Assembly: GCA_963750255.1 (NCBI GenBank)
Contig: CAVVPZ010000008.1
Location: 434,001 to 498,000 of the forward strand
Direction of reading: 5' to 3'
Length of the DNA: 64,000 nt
Origin: DATLED01 sp963750255
GTDB lineage: Bacteria > Actinomycetota > Acidimicrobiia > Acidimicrobiales > CADCTF01
Part shown: one piece after another, positions 38,219 to 46,887 of the stretch
How positions within the stretch are numbered: position 1 is the stretch's first letter
Layout: each line of letters opens with the position of its first letter
Program-made: the position numbers and the translations under genes
The notes under the pieces: model-generated
The model's database searches: none
Seen by the model: the letters and a program-made list of their open reading frames with translations, nothing else
What the model was told of the DNA's origin: nothing

Positions 38219-39145
38219 GTGGCGAAGCGCGATCAAGCAGCTCCCGACGAGGATCTGGTCCGGCTCTACCTGACCGACATCGGTCGGCACACCCTGTTGT
38301 CCAAGGATGACGAGGCCGAGCTGGCCGAGGCTCGACTGGTCGGCCTCGAGGCCGCCGAAGAGCTTCGCTCCACCAGCCCCACCCCCGCCCGGAAGCGTCA
38401 GCTACGGCGCTTGGTCAACGAGGGCGAGGCGGCCGAGCTTCGTTTCGTGCAGGCCAACCTCCGTCTTGTCGTCTCGATTGCCAAGAAGTACCAGGCGTCG
38501 GGCGTCCCGCTGCTCGACCTCGTCCAGGAAGGCAACCTGGGCCTGATGCACGCGGTGGAGAAGTTCGACCACCGCAAGGGCTTCAAGTTCTCGACCTACG
38601 CCACGTGGTGGATCCGCCAGGCCATCACCCGCGGCATCGCCAACACCGGGCGCTCGATCCGTCTCCCGGTGCACGCCGGCGACATGGTCAAGCAACTCCA
38701 GCGCACCCGGGCCGAGCTCGAGGATCAACTCGGTCGCGGTCCCACCACCTCCGAGTTGGCCGAGGCCATGGGCGAGCCGTTCGACAAGGTCCGCACGCTC
38801 CTGAGTCACCTCTCCGAGCCGGTCTCACTCTCGAGCCCTCTCCGCGAAGACTCCGACGGCGAGCTCGGCGACATCGTGGGCGACGAAAACGCCGTCTCGC
38901 CCGAGGACGCCATGCTCGAGGCTGCCCTCGTGGGCGAAGTCGAAAAGATCCTGGCCCCCCTCGAAGACCGCGAACGCACCATCCTGCGCCTGCGCTACGG
39001 CCTCGACGGCGGCGAGCCCCGCACCCTCGACGACGTCGGCGCCCACTTCTCGCTCACCCGGGAGCGGATCCGCCAGATCGAGGCCAAGGCCATGTCGAAG
39101 CTGCGTCACCCCTCGACCGAGGTGCAGTTCAGCTTCTCGTCGTAG
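38219..39145 (+). CDS. RNA polymerase sigma-70 factor, group 2 (SigB/HrdB-like)
   Basis: A 308-residue sigma factor lacking region 1.1. Region 1.2 (PDEDLVRLYLTDIGRHTLLS) is followed by region 2 with RLVVSIAKKY, LLDLVQEGNLGLMHAVEKFD and FSTYATWWIRQAITR (-10 recognition and melting), region 3 (GDMVKQLQRTRAELEDQLG) and region 4 (LEDRERTILRLRYGL, LTRERIRQIEAKAMSKLR) for -35 binding. All residues expected for a housekeeping-like factor are kept, so it probably reads TANNNT promoters like those in this window. A role in controlling the flanking wall enzymes is possible but unproven. The gene is convergent with the nitroreductase, with only 3 bp between them. Confidence 0.93.
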   Translation: MAKRDQAAPDEDLVRLYLTDIGRHTLLSKDDEAELAEARLVGLEAAEELRSTSPTPARKRQLRRLVNEGEAAELRFVQANLRLVVSIAKKYQASGVPLLDLVQEGNLGLMHAVEKFDHRKGFKFSTYATWWIRQAITRGIANTGRSIRLPVHAGDMVKQLQRTRAELEDQLGRGPTTSELAEAMGEPFDKVRTLLSHLSEPVSLSSPLREDSDGELGDIVGDENAVSPEDAMLEAALVGEVEKILAPLEDRERTILRLRYGLDGGEPRTLDDVGAHFSLTRERIRQIEAKAMSKLRHPSTEVQFSFSS

Positions 39146-39148
39146 CGC

Positions 39149-39844
39149 TCAACGGTCCGGTCCGTCGAGGGCCGGACCGTCGAACGCGTCGAACGTCGCG
39201 AAGTCCGACACCGGCTTGCGTCGGAGCCGGCTCGGCTGGTGCACGGGCGTCCCAAGAGCGATCACGGCCGCCAGCGCGAACTCTTCGGGTACCCCGAAGA
39301 GCGCCTTGACGTCGGACTCCCGCCACACCGGCATCGTGGTGATGACGCCGCCGAGTCCTTCGGCTCTCGCGGCCAAGAGCACCGACCAGGCGAACGGGTA
39401 GACCGAGCCACCACCGATGAAGCTGTACCGGTCGAGATCGCGGTCCACGGCGGCCAACAGGCGCAGGTCGGCCAGCACCACGAGCAGCGCGGGTACCTCG
39501 TCGAGGTGGGGGGCGAATTCGCCCACCGGCAGCCCGAGCGGGGCGCCGTCGTCGAGGGCGGCGAGGGCGGCGCGTTCGGCGTCGCGGTCGGTGATCGGCG
39601 CCCACGGTCGCAGCCCGGCCGCGACTTGGGCCAGGTAGCGGCGCCAGCCCTCGAGGTAGAGGTCGCGCAGCCGGACCCGCCGGTCCCTGTCGCGCACCAC
39701 GATGACCCGCCACGACTGGGCATTGCCGCCGTTGGGGGCGAATCGGGCCGTGTCGAGGATGCGGGCGACGGTGTCGTCGTCGACGGGGTCGGGCGTGAAG
39801 TCGCGAATGGCCGCCGTCGTTCGAAGGGTCGCCAGGAGTTCCAC
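39149..39844 (-). CDS. Nitroreductase family FMN-dependent oxidoreductase
   Basis: A 231-residue flavoprotein. LATLRTTAAIRDFTPDPVDD and ARFAPNGGNAQSWRVIVV form the FMN phosphate site; SVYPFAWSVLLAARAEGLGG followed by TTMPVWRESDVKALFGVPEE is the usual C-terminal half. It ends RRKPVSDFATFDAF. The GTG start follows GGGCGG. The natural substrate is unknown: enzymes of this family reduce quinones, nitro compounds or flavin-type cofactors. A link with the cofE gene 7 kb away (FbiB carries a nitroreductase domain) was considered but the sequence is not FbiB-like. Confidence 0.88.
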   Translation of the reverse strand: MELLATLRTTAAIRDFTPDPVDDDTVARILDTARFAPNGGNAQSWRVIVVRDRDRRVRLRDLYLEGWRRYLAQVAAGLRPWAPITDRDAERAALAALDDGAPLGLPVGEFAPHLDEVPALLVVLADLRLLAAVDRDLDRYSFIGGGSVYPFAWSVLLAARAEGLGGVITTMPVWRESDVKALFGVPEEFALAAVIALGTPVHQPSRLRRKPVSDFATFDAFDGPALDGPDR

Positions 39845-39872
39845 CCGCCCGTGTCTACCCCTTCCACCGCCC

Positions 39873-39920
39873 GCTTCCCGGCGCGAACGTGCGGCCTGGC
39901 GACCATTCGTGCCGGAAAGC
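39873..39920. repeat. Intergenic hairpin repeat, family C copy 1
   Basis: Arms GCTTCCCGGCGCGAACG and CGTGCCGGAAAGC pair around a 15-20 nt centre. It lies just after the PGRP amidase gene on the minus strand. Two more copies sit at 59665-59724 and 59733-59780. Confidence 0.7.
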
Positions 39921-39935
39921 CGATGGGGGCGGGGG

Positions 39936-41861
39936 TCAGGCGGCGGCGGGGTTGCGGTCGGAACTGCGGACCACGAAGTCGATCGCTCGGCTGTTGCCGC
40001 TCAGCCCGGGGCGGGCGCCGTGGTAGCGGGCGTCGCCGAAGGTGAACACGCCCCCGTCCGCGGCGAGGACGTAGTACCCCTCGCCGGTGGGCGTCGAGCG
40101 GATCTGGACGGTGTCGGCCGTGCCCTTGAGCTTGAGGCCCGGGACCGACCCGTAGAAGTTCATGCTCTCGCCGAAGGTGAAGATGCCGCCGTCGCGGGCC
40201 TGCAGCCAGTAACCCCGGCCGTCGGGGTGGGGCGCCATGCTCACGACCGGAGCATTGAGGCGCATGTTGCCGGTCGAGCCGAAGAAGTCGGCGTCGCCGA
40301 AGGTGAACACGCCGCCGTCACCGGCCAACAACCAGTAGCCCTTGCCGGTCGGGGTGGCCGACATCGAGATCACCGGCGAGTTGAGACGCATGGCGCCGGT
40401 CGAGCCGAAGAAGGCGGCGTCGCCGAAGGAGAAGATCCCGCCGTCGGCGGCCTGGATCCAGTAGCCCTTGCCGGATCTGGTCGGTTCGAGCCTCACGGCG
40501 GGAGCGTTGAGCTTCATGCCCTCGGTCGACCCGTAGGACACGGCGTCGCCGTAGGCGCTCACCCGACCGTTCGCCGACAACAACCAGTACCCCTCGCCGG
40601 TGCGCGTCGGGGCCATCGAGGCCGCCGGCGCCGGGATCTCCATGGCCCCGCCTCGGAACGGCGCGTCGCCGAAGGTGTACAGGGCCGTGTCGCGGCCGAG
40701 CAGCCAGTACCCCGACGCAAAGGGAGGCGGCTTGACCGACCCGACGGCGGTGGCGATGCGCCTGCGCATGGCCGGCAACTGTTCGTAGACCCGGTCGCCG
40801 GGGCATGCGGTGCTGCCAGCGTCGCGGTGGCCGATGAGCGTCGACTTCTCGCCCGAGGACCAATCGACCGTGCCGGCGAGATCGATGTTGTGGCGGTCGG
40901 CCTTCCAGGCGAACATGCGCTCGACGGCGGCGATGGCCGCTGACGTGGGGGCCTGATCCCCGCTGAAGTCGCCGAGCAGCGCGATCCCGACCGTGCCGGT
41001 GTTGTTGCCGCCCGTGTGGGCGCCGATGACGCCGCGCCCGTCGGCGTCCTCGCCCGTCGGCGTCTCGCCCTTGGTGTACTCGCGGGCGTAGCGACCCTCG
41101 TAGATGCGGCCGGCCGAATCGACGAGGAAGTTGTAGCCGATGTCGTTCCAGCCGTTGGACTTGGTGTGGTAGGCGTAAATCGCTCGGACGGTGGCAGCGG
41201 GGTCGTCGCCTTCGGCCCCGGCAGTGTGATGGAGGGCCAGGCGGCGGATCGGCGCGAACTTCTGCGGCTCATTGCCCTTCATCGACTCGTCGGCCCCCCA
41301 TTGGGATCGTGAGATCAACGCGGGTTGGGGCACGGCCGCCGGCTCGCGCGACGTCACCGTGGTGCTCGTCGTGGTCGATGTGGTCGTGGTCGACGGGACG
41401 GCCGGCAGGGTTTGCGCGCCCGCGGCCCGGGGCTGAACGAGCAGGTGGCGCGGTCCGTGTGCGGTGTCGATGGCCACGATCTCGATGTTCTCGGGCGAGC
41501 CAGCGATCACCCTCACTTGCGCGTTGGTGGCGTCCGTTGCCACCAGGAGCCCCGAGCGGACGAGCGAGGAGCCGGTGTCGAGGTCGTGGGACACCTCGAC
41601 GGCTTGCCACGGCGACCACCCGCCGCCGTCGGGGCGCCAACGCAACTGCAGTTGGTCGGTCTCGGCTCCGAGCCAGTGGACGCCGAGATGGGAGGACTGG
41701 TACGTCAGGTCGACCACCTGGCCGGGGTCGGCCGACACTTCGTCGAGCCGGACAGCGGGCTCGCTCCACGCCGTGCGCTCGGGGAAGGCGGTCACGCCGG
41801 CCATCACCGCGAGGACGACACAGAGCCGAACGAGCAGCTTGGGGGAAAGACGTACGTGCAC
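39936..41861 (-). CDS. Secreted PGRP-type N-acetylmuramoyl-L-alanine amidase with six GYW-type repeats
   Basis: About 641 residues. A signal peptide (LLVRLCVVLAVMAGVTAFP) precedes a beta-rich N-terminal region (about 35-160), a Thr-rich linker and an amidase_2/PGRP domain (about 185-350). Zinc ligands are in LALHHTAGAEG and GHRDAGSTACPGD; ISRSQWGADES and YNFLVDSAGRIYEGR are PGRP hallmarks, so it should cut the lactyl-peptide bond of peptidoglycan. Six repeats follow (40712 down to about 39950). A GTG at 41900 would add 13 residues, but it lies in a TAGGGT -10 box (41902-41897), and GAAGAAGAG precedes the GTG at 41861, so I use the latter; the transcript would have a leader of about 30 nt. Confidence 0.9.
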   Translation of the reverse strand: MHVRLSPKLLVRLCVVLAVMAGVTAFPERTAWSEPAVRLDEVSADPGQVVDLTYQSSHLGVHWLGAETDQLQLRWRPDGGGWSPWQAVEVSHDLDTGSSLVRSGLLVATDATNAQVRVIAGSPENIEIVAIDTAHGPRHLLVQPRAAGAQTLPAVPSTTTTSTTTSTTVTSREPAAVPQPALISRSQWGADESMKGNEPQKFAPIRRLALHHTAGAEGDDPAATVRAIYAYHTKSNGWNDIGYNFLVDSAGRIYEGRYAREYTKGETPTGEDADGRGVIGAHTGGNNTGTVGIALLGDFSGDQAPTSAAIAAVERMFAWKADRHNIDLAGTVDWSSGEKSTLIGHRDAGSTACPGDRVYEQLPAMRRRIATAVGSVKPPPFASGYWLLGRDTALYTFGDAPFRGGAMEIPAPAASMAPTRTGEGYWLLSANGRVSAYGDAVSYGSTEGMKLNAPAVRLEPTRSGKGYWIQAADGGIFSFGDAAFFGSTGAMRLNSPVISMSATPTGKGYWLLAGDGGVFTFGDADFFGSTGNMRLNAPVVSMAPHPDGRGYWLQARDGGIFTFGESMNFYGSVPGLKLKGTADTVQIRSTPTGEGYYVLAADGGVFTFGDARYHGARPGLSGNSRAIDFVVRSSDRNPAAA

Positions 41862-41896
41862 GATGAACTCTTCTTCGCTCCGGATCCGCCCGACGC

Positions 41897-41902
41897 TCAC
41901 CC
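41897..41902 (-). promoter_or_regulatory. -10 box TAGGGT for the PGRP amidase gene
   Basis: Minus-strand TAGGGT lies 35 nt before the chosen GTG at 41861, and a GAAGAAGAG Shine-Dalgarno lies between them. Unlike most neighbours, this transcript would have a leader. Confidence 0.4.
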
Positions 41903-41978
41903 TAACGCCCGCGGCGGGCGGATCGGGTACACCAATCCTTTCGGCGCACCACCGCCAGACCTGAGCGCTTGTCGCCGT

Positions 41979-44105
41979 TCAGCCCTGGGAGTAGCGGTGA
42001 TCGATGGCCAAGGCCATACCCACCACGGGCCGATTGAGGAGGATGTCGCCGGTCGATCCGAGGAAGGGCGCGGCGCCGAACGCGAAGATTCCGCCGTCGC
42101 TGGCCACCAACCAGTAGCCGGTCCCGAAGCAGGTCGAGGCCATCCCCACGATGGGCTTGTTGAGCCTGATGGCACCGGTCGACCCGTAGAAGCCGGCGTC
42201 GCCGAAGGCGAAGATCCCGCCATCGCCGGCGGCCAGCCAGTAGCCGTCGCCGGTCGGCGTCGGGGTCAACGTGACGATCGGCGAGTTGAGCCGCAGGTTG
42301 CCGGTCGACCCCCGGAAGGGGGCGTCACCGAACGCGAAGATGCCCCCATCCCTGCCCACGAGCCAGTAGCCGAGGCCGGTGCGGTCGGCGGCCATCGCCA
42401 CCACCGGGGCGTTGAGGCGTCCCCCGCCGGCCGATCCCAGGAATCGGGCGTCGCCGAAGGTGAAGATCCCGCCGTCGGCGGCGACGAGCCAGTAGCCCCG
42501 TCCGGTGCCGGTCGCGGCCATGCCGACGATGGGGGAGTTGAGCTTGCGGTCGCCGGTCGAGCCCAGGAACGCGGCGTCGCCGAAGGTGAAGATCCCGCCG
42601 TCGGCGGCGACGAGCCAATAGCCCCGTCCGGTCACGGTGCGGGCCATACCGACGATGGGGGAGTTGAGCTTGATGGCGCCGGTCGACCCGAGGAAGCCGG
42701 CGTCGCCGAACGCGAAGATGCCCCCGTCGCTGGCGACCATCCAGTAGCCGAGGCGATCGATGGGGGCGGGGACCGAGCCGGATCGGACCATGGCGACGGC
42801 GGCGGCCAGATCGAGGGCGCCGGTGCCGTACTCGTCGTCTGCACCCTGCCGGCCGCGGTCTCGGCTCGAGGCCACCAGCGCCCGCCGAACAACGGCGAGA
42901 TCGGGGTTGAGTCCGAGCAGCACGGCGGCGGCGCCGGCGGCGTGGGCGGCCGCCATCGACGTGCCCGAGTCGTAGAAGAACCCGAACCCGTTGTTGTCGG
43001 TGCGGCCGGGGTCGAACGCTTCTTGGAGGATGCCGTTGCGAGGATCTTCGAGCGATCCCGCTCGAGCGAACAGACGCCCTGCCGAACTCAGGTCGCCGCC
43101 GGGTCCGGTGGCCGCCAGTTCGCACCCGGCATTCGAGTACGGAGCCCGGGTGCCGTCGTAGCGCAGGGCGCCGATGCCGAGCGAGCGGGGGCACGCACCC
43201 GGATACGACACCGGCACCGCTCCGTCGCCGGCCTCATTGCCGGATGCAGCCACGACGAGGGCCGTCTGCGAGGCCGACGCCACGGCGTCGCACAATGCCC
43301 GCGAGTACTTGCCGCCCAGGGAGAGGTTGATGACCTTGGCGCCTTGTCGGGCGGCGTAGAGGATGCCGGCGGCGGTGTCGGACACCGACCCCTCGCCGAA
43401 CTTGTCGAGCACTTTGACCGGCAGGATCGAGGCCAGCGGCGCGACCCCGGCGACGCTGTAGCAACGGTTGGTCGGCGTCGGCACACACCCTCCTGCGGTG
43501 GCGTCGACGTTGCCCGTGCGCTGGGCGATGGTGCCGGTGATGTGTGTGCCGTGGCCGTTCTGGTCGTCGGCGGTGGTGTCGTCGTCGACGAAGTCGTAGT
43601 CGATGTCGGTGCGAACATCGACGGGCGTGTCGTTGCCCCCGAAGCGCAATCCGGTGTCGACGATGGCCACGAGCACCCCCGCGCCTTGGGCCGCGGGGTA
43701 GACGGGCTCCCAGTTCAGGGTGCCCTGGTTGGCGTCCGAAACCGGCTGGAGGTTCCACTGAAGGTTGTAGGAGTTGTCGGGCGGCGCGGCCAGTGCCCGG
43801 ACCGTGCCGTCGACCTCGACGTCGACGACGTCGTCGCGTTCGGCGTAGGCGGCCGCCGCGGAGGTGACGTCGTCGACGGCCACCACGTCGGTGCCGATGT
43901 CGGTGAGCCTGGCCGTGACGTCGGCTCTGGCGGCCCGGTGGGCGAGCCTCCGGTCGGCGCTACCGGCGGCGGCGGAGAACGTCACCAACAGTTTTCCTTC
44001 TGTGCCGCCGGACCGAGCGGGCGCGGCTGCCCCTTCGCCGGACGTGGCGGGGAGGAGCAGCACGAGGAGCGCGACGGAGCAGGCAGCGAGTCGACGGAGG
44101 CGCAC
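41979..44105 (-). CDS. Secreted S8 (subtilisin-like) protease with six GYW-type repeats
   Basis: A 708-residue exported serine protease. A signal peptide (AACSVALLVLLLPATSGEGA) and an inhibitor_I9-like propeptide (about 35-105) precede the catalytic domain (about 110-450). The triad is in VAIVDTGLRF (Asp), NGHGTHITGT (His) and SGTSMAAAHAAGAAA (Ser); VVAASGNEAGDGAVPVSYPG holds the oxyanion asparagine. Six repeats follow (42749 to about 41982) such as GYWLVAADGGIFTFGDAAFL with GSTGxxKLNSPIVGM. A TAGCCT -10 box (44117-44112) ends 6 nt before the GTG, so the mRNA is probably leaderless. It may process or be anchored with the other repeat proteins; the target is unknown. Confidence 0.92.
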   Translation of the reverse strand: MRLRRLAACSVALLVLLLPATSGEGAAAPARSGGTEGKLLVTFSAAAGSADRRLAHRAARADVTARLTDIGTDVVAVDDVTSAAAAYAERDDVVDVEVDGTVRALAAPPDNSYNLQWNLQPVSDANQGTLNWEPVYPAAQGAGVLVAIVDTGLRFGGNDTPVDVRTDIDYDFVDDDTTADDQNGHGTHITGTIAQRTGNVDATAGGCVPTPTNRCYSVAGVAPLASILPVKVLDKFGEGSVSDTAAGILYAARQGAKVINLSLGGKYSRALCDAVASASQTALVVAASGNEAGDGAVPVSYPGACPRSLGIGALRYDGTRAPYSNAGCELAATGPGGDLSSAGRLFARAGSLEDPRNGILQEAFDPGRTDNNGFGFFYDSGTSMAAAHAAGAAAVLLGLNPDLAVVRRALVASSRDRGRQGADDEYGTGALDLAAAVAMVRSGSVPAPIDRLGYWMVASDGGIFAFGDAGFLGSTGAIKLNSPIVGMARTVTGRGYWLVAADGGIFTFGDAAFLGSTGDRKLNSPIVGMAATGTGRGYWLVAADGGIFTFGDARFLGSAGGGRLNAPVVAMAADRTGLGYWLVGRDGGIFAFGDAPFRGSTGNLRLNSPIVTLTPTPTGDGYWLAAGDGGIFAFGDAGFYGSTGAIRLNKPIVGMASTCFGTGYWLVASDGGIFAFGAAPFLGSTGDILLNRPVVGMALAIDHRYSQG

Positions 44106-44111
44106 CGGCCG

Positions 44112-44117
44112 AGGCTA
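44112..44117 (-). promoter_or_regulatory. -10 box TAGCCT for the S8 protease gene
   Basis: On the minus strand TAGCCT ends 6 nt before the GTG at 44105. Confidence 0.5.
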
Positions 44118-44131
44118 CGGCAGGGGCCAAC

Positions 44132-44137
44132 TACTGT
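44132..44137 (+). promoter_or_regulatory. -10 box TACTGT for the polysaccharide locus
   Basis: TACTGT ends 9 nt before the GTG at 44147 and heads four overlapping plus-strand genes (44147-47727). Confidence 0.45.
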
Positions 44138-44146
44138 CTTTCCGCC

Positions 44147-44593
44147 GTGGCCACCGACCCGTCCTCCCCGGTTCTGCCGCGCGCCGCCTTGGCCGCCGAG
44201 ATCGCCGCCGCCGCCGAGACCAAGGCCGCCGCCGCTGACTTTCCTGCTGATCGCGTCCAGCGCATCCGGGCCGCCGCGTCGCGACTCGGGGCCGGCGACT
44301 TCCGGCCCGACGACCTGCGCCATGGCGCCCTGCTCCTCGAACGTCAGGCCACCGTTGACCTCCAGGTGCCGACGGCGTCGCGGGTACCCGGCGCCTCGCT
44401 GGTCAAGCGAGTCCTCAAGAAGTCGATGATCTGGTATCTCCGGTTCCTCGGCCACCAGATCTCCGCCTTCGGCCAGGCCACGGCCCGGTTCGGCGTGACG
44501 GTGGCCAATCGAGTCGACGCCCTCGACGACGACGTCGCCGACCTCCGTCGCCGAGTCGAGGCCCTCGAGCAATCGGGCGGACCGTCGACGTGA
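44147..44593 (+). CDS. Small protein with KR-W amphipathic/coiled-coil module, first gene of glycosyltransferase operon
   Basis: No known family recognised. 148 residues: an Ala-rich helical N-terminal half (about 1-75), then PGASLVKRVLKKSMIWYLRF, a predicted amphipathic helix with basic and aromatic residues, and a C-terminal heptad-like segment (RVDALDDDVADLRRRVEALE). The PG--(L/F)(V/I)KR----W pattern recurs at the end of the protein three genes downstream. I infer membrane association or a scaffold for the glycosyltransferases encoded next, with which it overlaps (GTGA). Confidence 0.65.
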   Translation: MATDPSSPVLPRAALAAEIAAAAETKAAAADFPADRVQRIRAAASRLGAGDFRPDDLRHGALLLERQATVDLQVPTASRVPGASLVKRVLKKSMIWYLRFLGHQISAFGQATARFGVTVANRVDALDDDVADLRRRVEALEQSGGPST

Positions 44594-45685
44594 CGACTCG
44601 CCGCGTTGCACCAGTTCGTCCCCAACCTCGCCGCCGGCGACGCCATCGGCGTCCACGTGCGCCTCACCCAACAAGCGCTTCGGGCCGCGGGCTGGGAGAG
44701 CGAGATCTTCTACGACGAAGCCCAAGCCGCGGTGAAGAAACTCGGCCGGCATTTCTCGACCTTCGACCGGGCCACCGACGGCCACGGGGGAGACGCCTGG
44801 ATCCTGTTCCAGCTGTCGACCGGCAGCCGCATGACCCCGTACTTGCTCGAACAGGATCTCCCCTTCGGCGTCTACTTCCACAACATCACGCCGCCGTTGT
44901 TCTTCGAACGTTGGGAGCCGGGCGCGGCCGAGAACCTGCGCACGGCGCTGGCCGAGATGCGTCGGCTGGCCCCGGCGGCCCGCTTCGCCATCGCCAACTC
45001 CACGTTCAGCGAAGGCGAACTGGTCGAAGCCGGTTTCTCTCCGACCGCGGTGAGTCCCGTACTGCTCGATCCCAAGGAGTTGGCCGGCACCCCCAACGCC
45101 CGGCTTCTGGCTCGCCTCGAGCGGGAGACGGCCGGGGGCGGCACTCGGTGGCTGTTCATCGGGCGGGTGGCGCCCAACAAGTGTCAACACGACGTGCTGG
45201 CCGCCTTCGCCGCCTACCGCCAGGTCTACGACCCCGCCGCCCGGCTCACGCTCGTCGGCGGTCGCACGTCCAACGTCTATTACCGCTCACTCGAGTTGCT
45301 GGCCGACGAGTTGGGCGTCGGCGACGTCGTGGAGTTCACCGACACGATCTCCCACGAGGAGAAGCTCGCCTGCTACCGGGCCGCCGACGTATTCGTCTGT
45401 TTGAGCGAACACGAGGGATTCAAGGTCCCCGCCGTCGAGGCGATGCACTTCGGCCTGCCCGTCGTGGCCCTCGCCGCCACGGCTCTGCCCGAGACCGTGG
45501 CCGACGCCGGCGTCCTGTTGCCGACCAAGGATCCCCTCGTCGTCGCCGCCGCCGTTGACCGGGTGATGACCGACCCCCCGCTCCGGGCCGAGTTGGTCGA
45601 GGCCGGCCACCGCCGGGCCGAAGCGTTCTCGTTGTCCCACACCAGCCGCCGTCTGCTCGAGTTGCTCGAAGAGTACGTCCGATGA
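44590..45685 (+). CDS. Glycosyltransferase family 4 (GT-B fold); frameshift near the start
   Basis: Retaining GT-B glycosyltransferase of about 365 residues. The N-terminal domain begins HQFVPNLAAGDAIGVHVRLT; the C-terminal domain has LFIGRVAPNKCQHDVLAAFA, LTLVGGRTSNVYY and the EX7E-type element SEHEGFKVPAVEAMHFGLPVV. The start is the GTG at 44590 overlapping the previous stop, with a small indel near 44608 (TTRRVA then HQFVPN); the first clean in-frame start is a TTG at 44606. Related to mannosyl- and glucosyltransferases of exopolysaccharide loci; donor sugar unknown. Its stop overlaps the next gene (ATGA). Confidence 0.85.
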
Positions 45686-46887
45686 CCGCGTCGCCGACCA
45701 AGGGCCGGCTTGCGTTCGTCACCCCCCGCTACGGCGACGCTGTCGTGGGCGGATCAGAGTCGGTGCTGCGCGAGGCGGCGCAGGGTCTGGTCGAACGGGG
45801 CTGGGAGGTCGAGATCCTCACCACCTGCGCCATCGATCATCACACGTGGGCCGACGAGTTCACGCCCGGCACCTTCGTCGAGGCGGGCGTCCGAGTGCGC
45901 CGGTTCGCCACCGTCCATGACGGCGACCGGCTGGCCCGCGACACGATCGAAGGCCGCATCCAACTCGGGCTCCCCGTGACGCCCGACGAGCAACGGACGT
46001 GGCTCAACGGCACGTTCCGCGTGCCCGACCTCTTTCACCACCTGGTAGCCCACGCCACGTCGTATCGGGCGGTCGTGCTGTCGCCCTACCTCTTCTGGAC
46101 AACCGTCAGCGGTGCCATCGTCGCCCCCGAGCGGACCATCGTCATGCCGTGTCTCCACGACGAGCACTACGCCTATCTCGAGATCGTTCGGCCCGTGCTC
46201 ACCGAGCCGGCCCAGGTCTGGTTCCTGTCCGACCCCGAGCGCGACCTGGCTGCCCGCATCACCGAGTCGGCCGGTGGTCTCGCGCCCCACCACGTGACGG
46301 GTGCCGGTGTCCACGTGCCGCCGCCGGGCGACCCGGCCAAGGGTCGCGAACTCGCGGGTACGTCCCGCCCGTTCGTCTACTACGGAGGGCGTCGCGAGGG
46401 CGGCAAGGGATGGGACGAGCTGCTCGGGGCCTTCACTCGAGCAGTCGTCGAATACGGCGTCGACCTCGACCTCGTGACCACAGGCGTGGGGCCCGTCGAC
46501 CCCGCGCCCATCGTCGCCGCCCGGGTCCACGACCTCGGCCGACTTCCCTACGACGACCTCCGCCACGTCTTCGCCGCGGCCGCTGCGTATGTGCAGCCGA
46601 GCCGTAACGAGAGCTTCTCCCGCACGATCATGGAATCGTGGTTGGCCGGCACCGGCGTCATCGCCAACGCCGGTAGTGCGGTCGTGGCCTGGCACTGCGA
46701 ACGGTCGGGTGCGGGCATCACGTATCGCGACCCAGACGAACTCGTGCAGTGCCTGGCCCTTGTGGGCGAGCGGCCCGAATCCCTCCGTGCGTTGGCGCCC
46801 GCTGGACGTGAGTACGTGTTCCGCGAGTACACGTGGCCGACGGTGCTCGACCGCATGGAAGCCGCCCTCGAGGAGTTGGCGCCATGA
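45682..46887 (+). CDS. Glycosyltransferase family 4
   Basis: Intact 401-residue GT-B enzyme. FVTPRYGDAVVGGSESVLRE is the acceptor-domain start with the conserved glycine loop. The donor domain has FVYYGGRREGGKGWDELLGA, LGRLPYDDLRHVFAAAAAYV and SRNESFSRTIMESWLAGTGV, the last containing the EX7E pair (the two glutamates in NESFSRTIME). A Trp-rich central part (HTWADEF, TWLNGTFRVPD) is unusual for the family but consistent within similar actinobacterial proteins. ATGA overlaps on both sides show tight coupling. Confidence 0.88.
   Translation: MTASPTKGRLAFVTPRYGDAVVGGSESVLREAAQGLVERGWEVEILTTCAIDHHTWADEFTPGTFVEAGVRVRRFATVHDGDRLARDTIEGRIQLGLPVTPDEQRTWLNGTFRVPDLFHHLVAHATSYRAVVLSPYLFWTTVSGAIVAPERTIVMPCLHDEHYAYLEIVRPVLTEPAQVWFLSDPERDLAARITESAGGLAPHHVTGAGVHVPPPGDPAKGRELAGTSRPFVYYGGRREGGKGWDELLGAFTRAVVEYGVDLDLVTTGVGPVDPAPIVAARVHDLGRLPYDDLRHVFAAAAAYVQPSRNESFSRTIMESWLAGTGVIANAGSAVVAWHCERSGAGITYRDPDELVQCLALVGERPESLRALAPAGREYVFREYTWPTVLDRMEAALEELAP

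Noticed and set aside
39149..39844. Nitroreductase as the missing C-terminal half of FbiB
   Set aside because: It shows general nitroreductase features and ends RRKPVSDF, is on the other side of the repeat block, and has no FbiB-specific sequence that I can see.
33957..44105. GYW repeats as known choline-binding, CWB2 or Kelch repeats
   Set aside because: The unit lacks the Trp/Tyr spacing of choline-binding repeats, the CWB2 pattern and the Kelch double-glycine order; only the length and DGG turn are loosely similar.
35969..44429. Long antisense frames (for example about 770 and 1030 codons) opposite the repeat proteins
   Set aside because: Their repeated EGEDAAV-type units are the reverse translation of the GYW-DGG repeats. 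The sense strand has signal peptides, active sites and starts.
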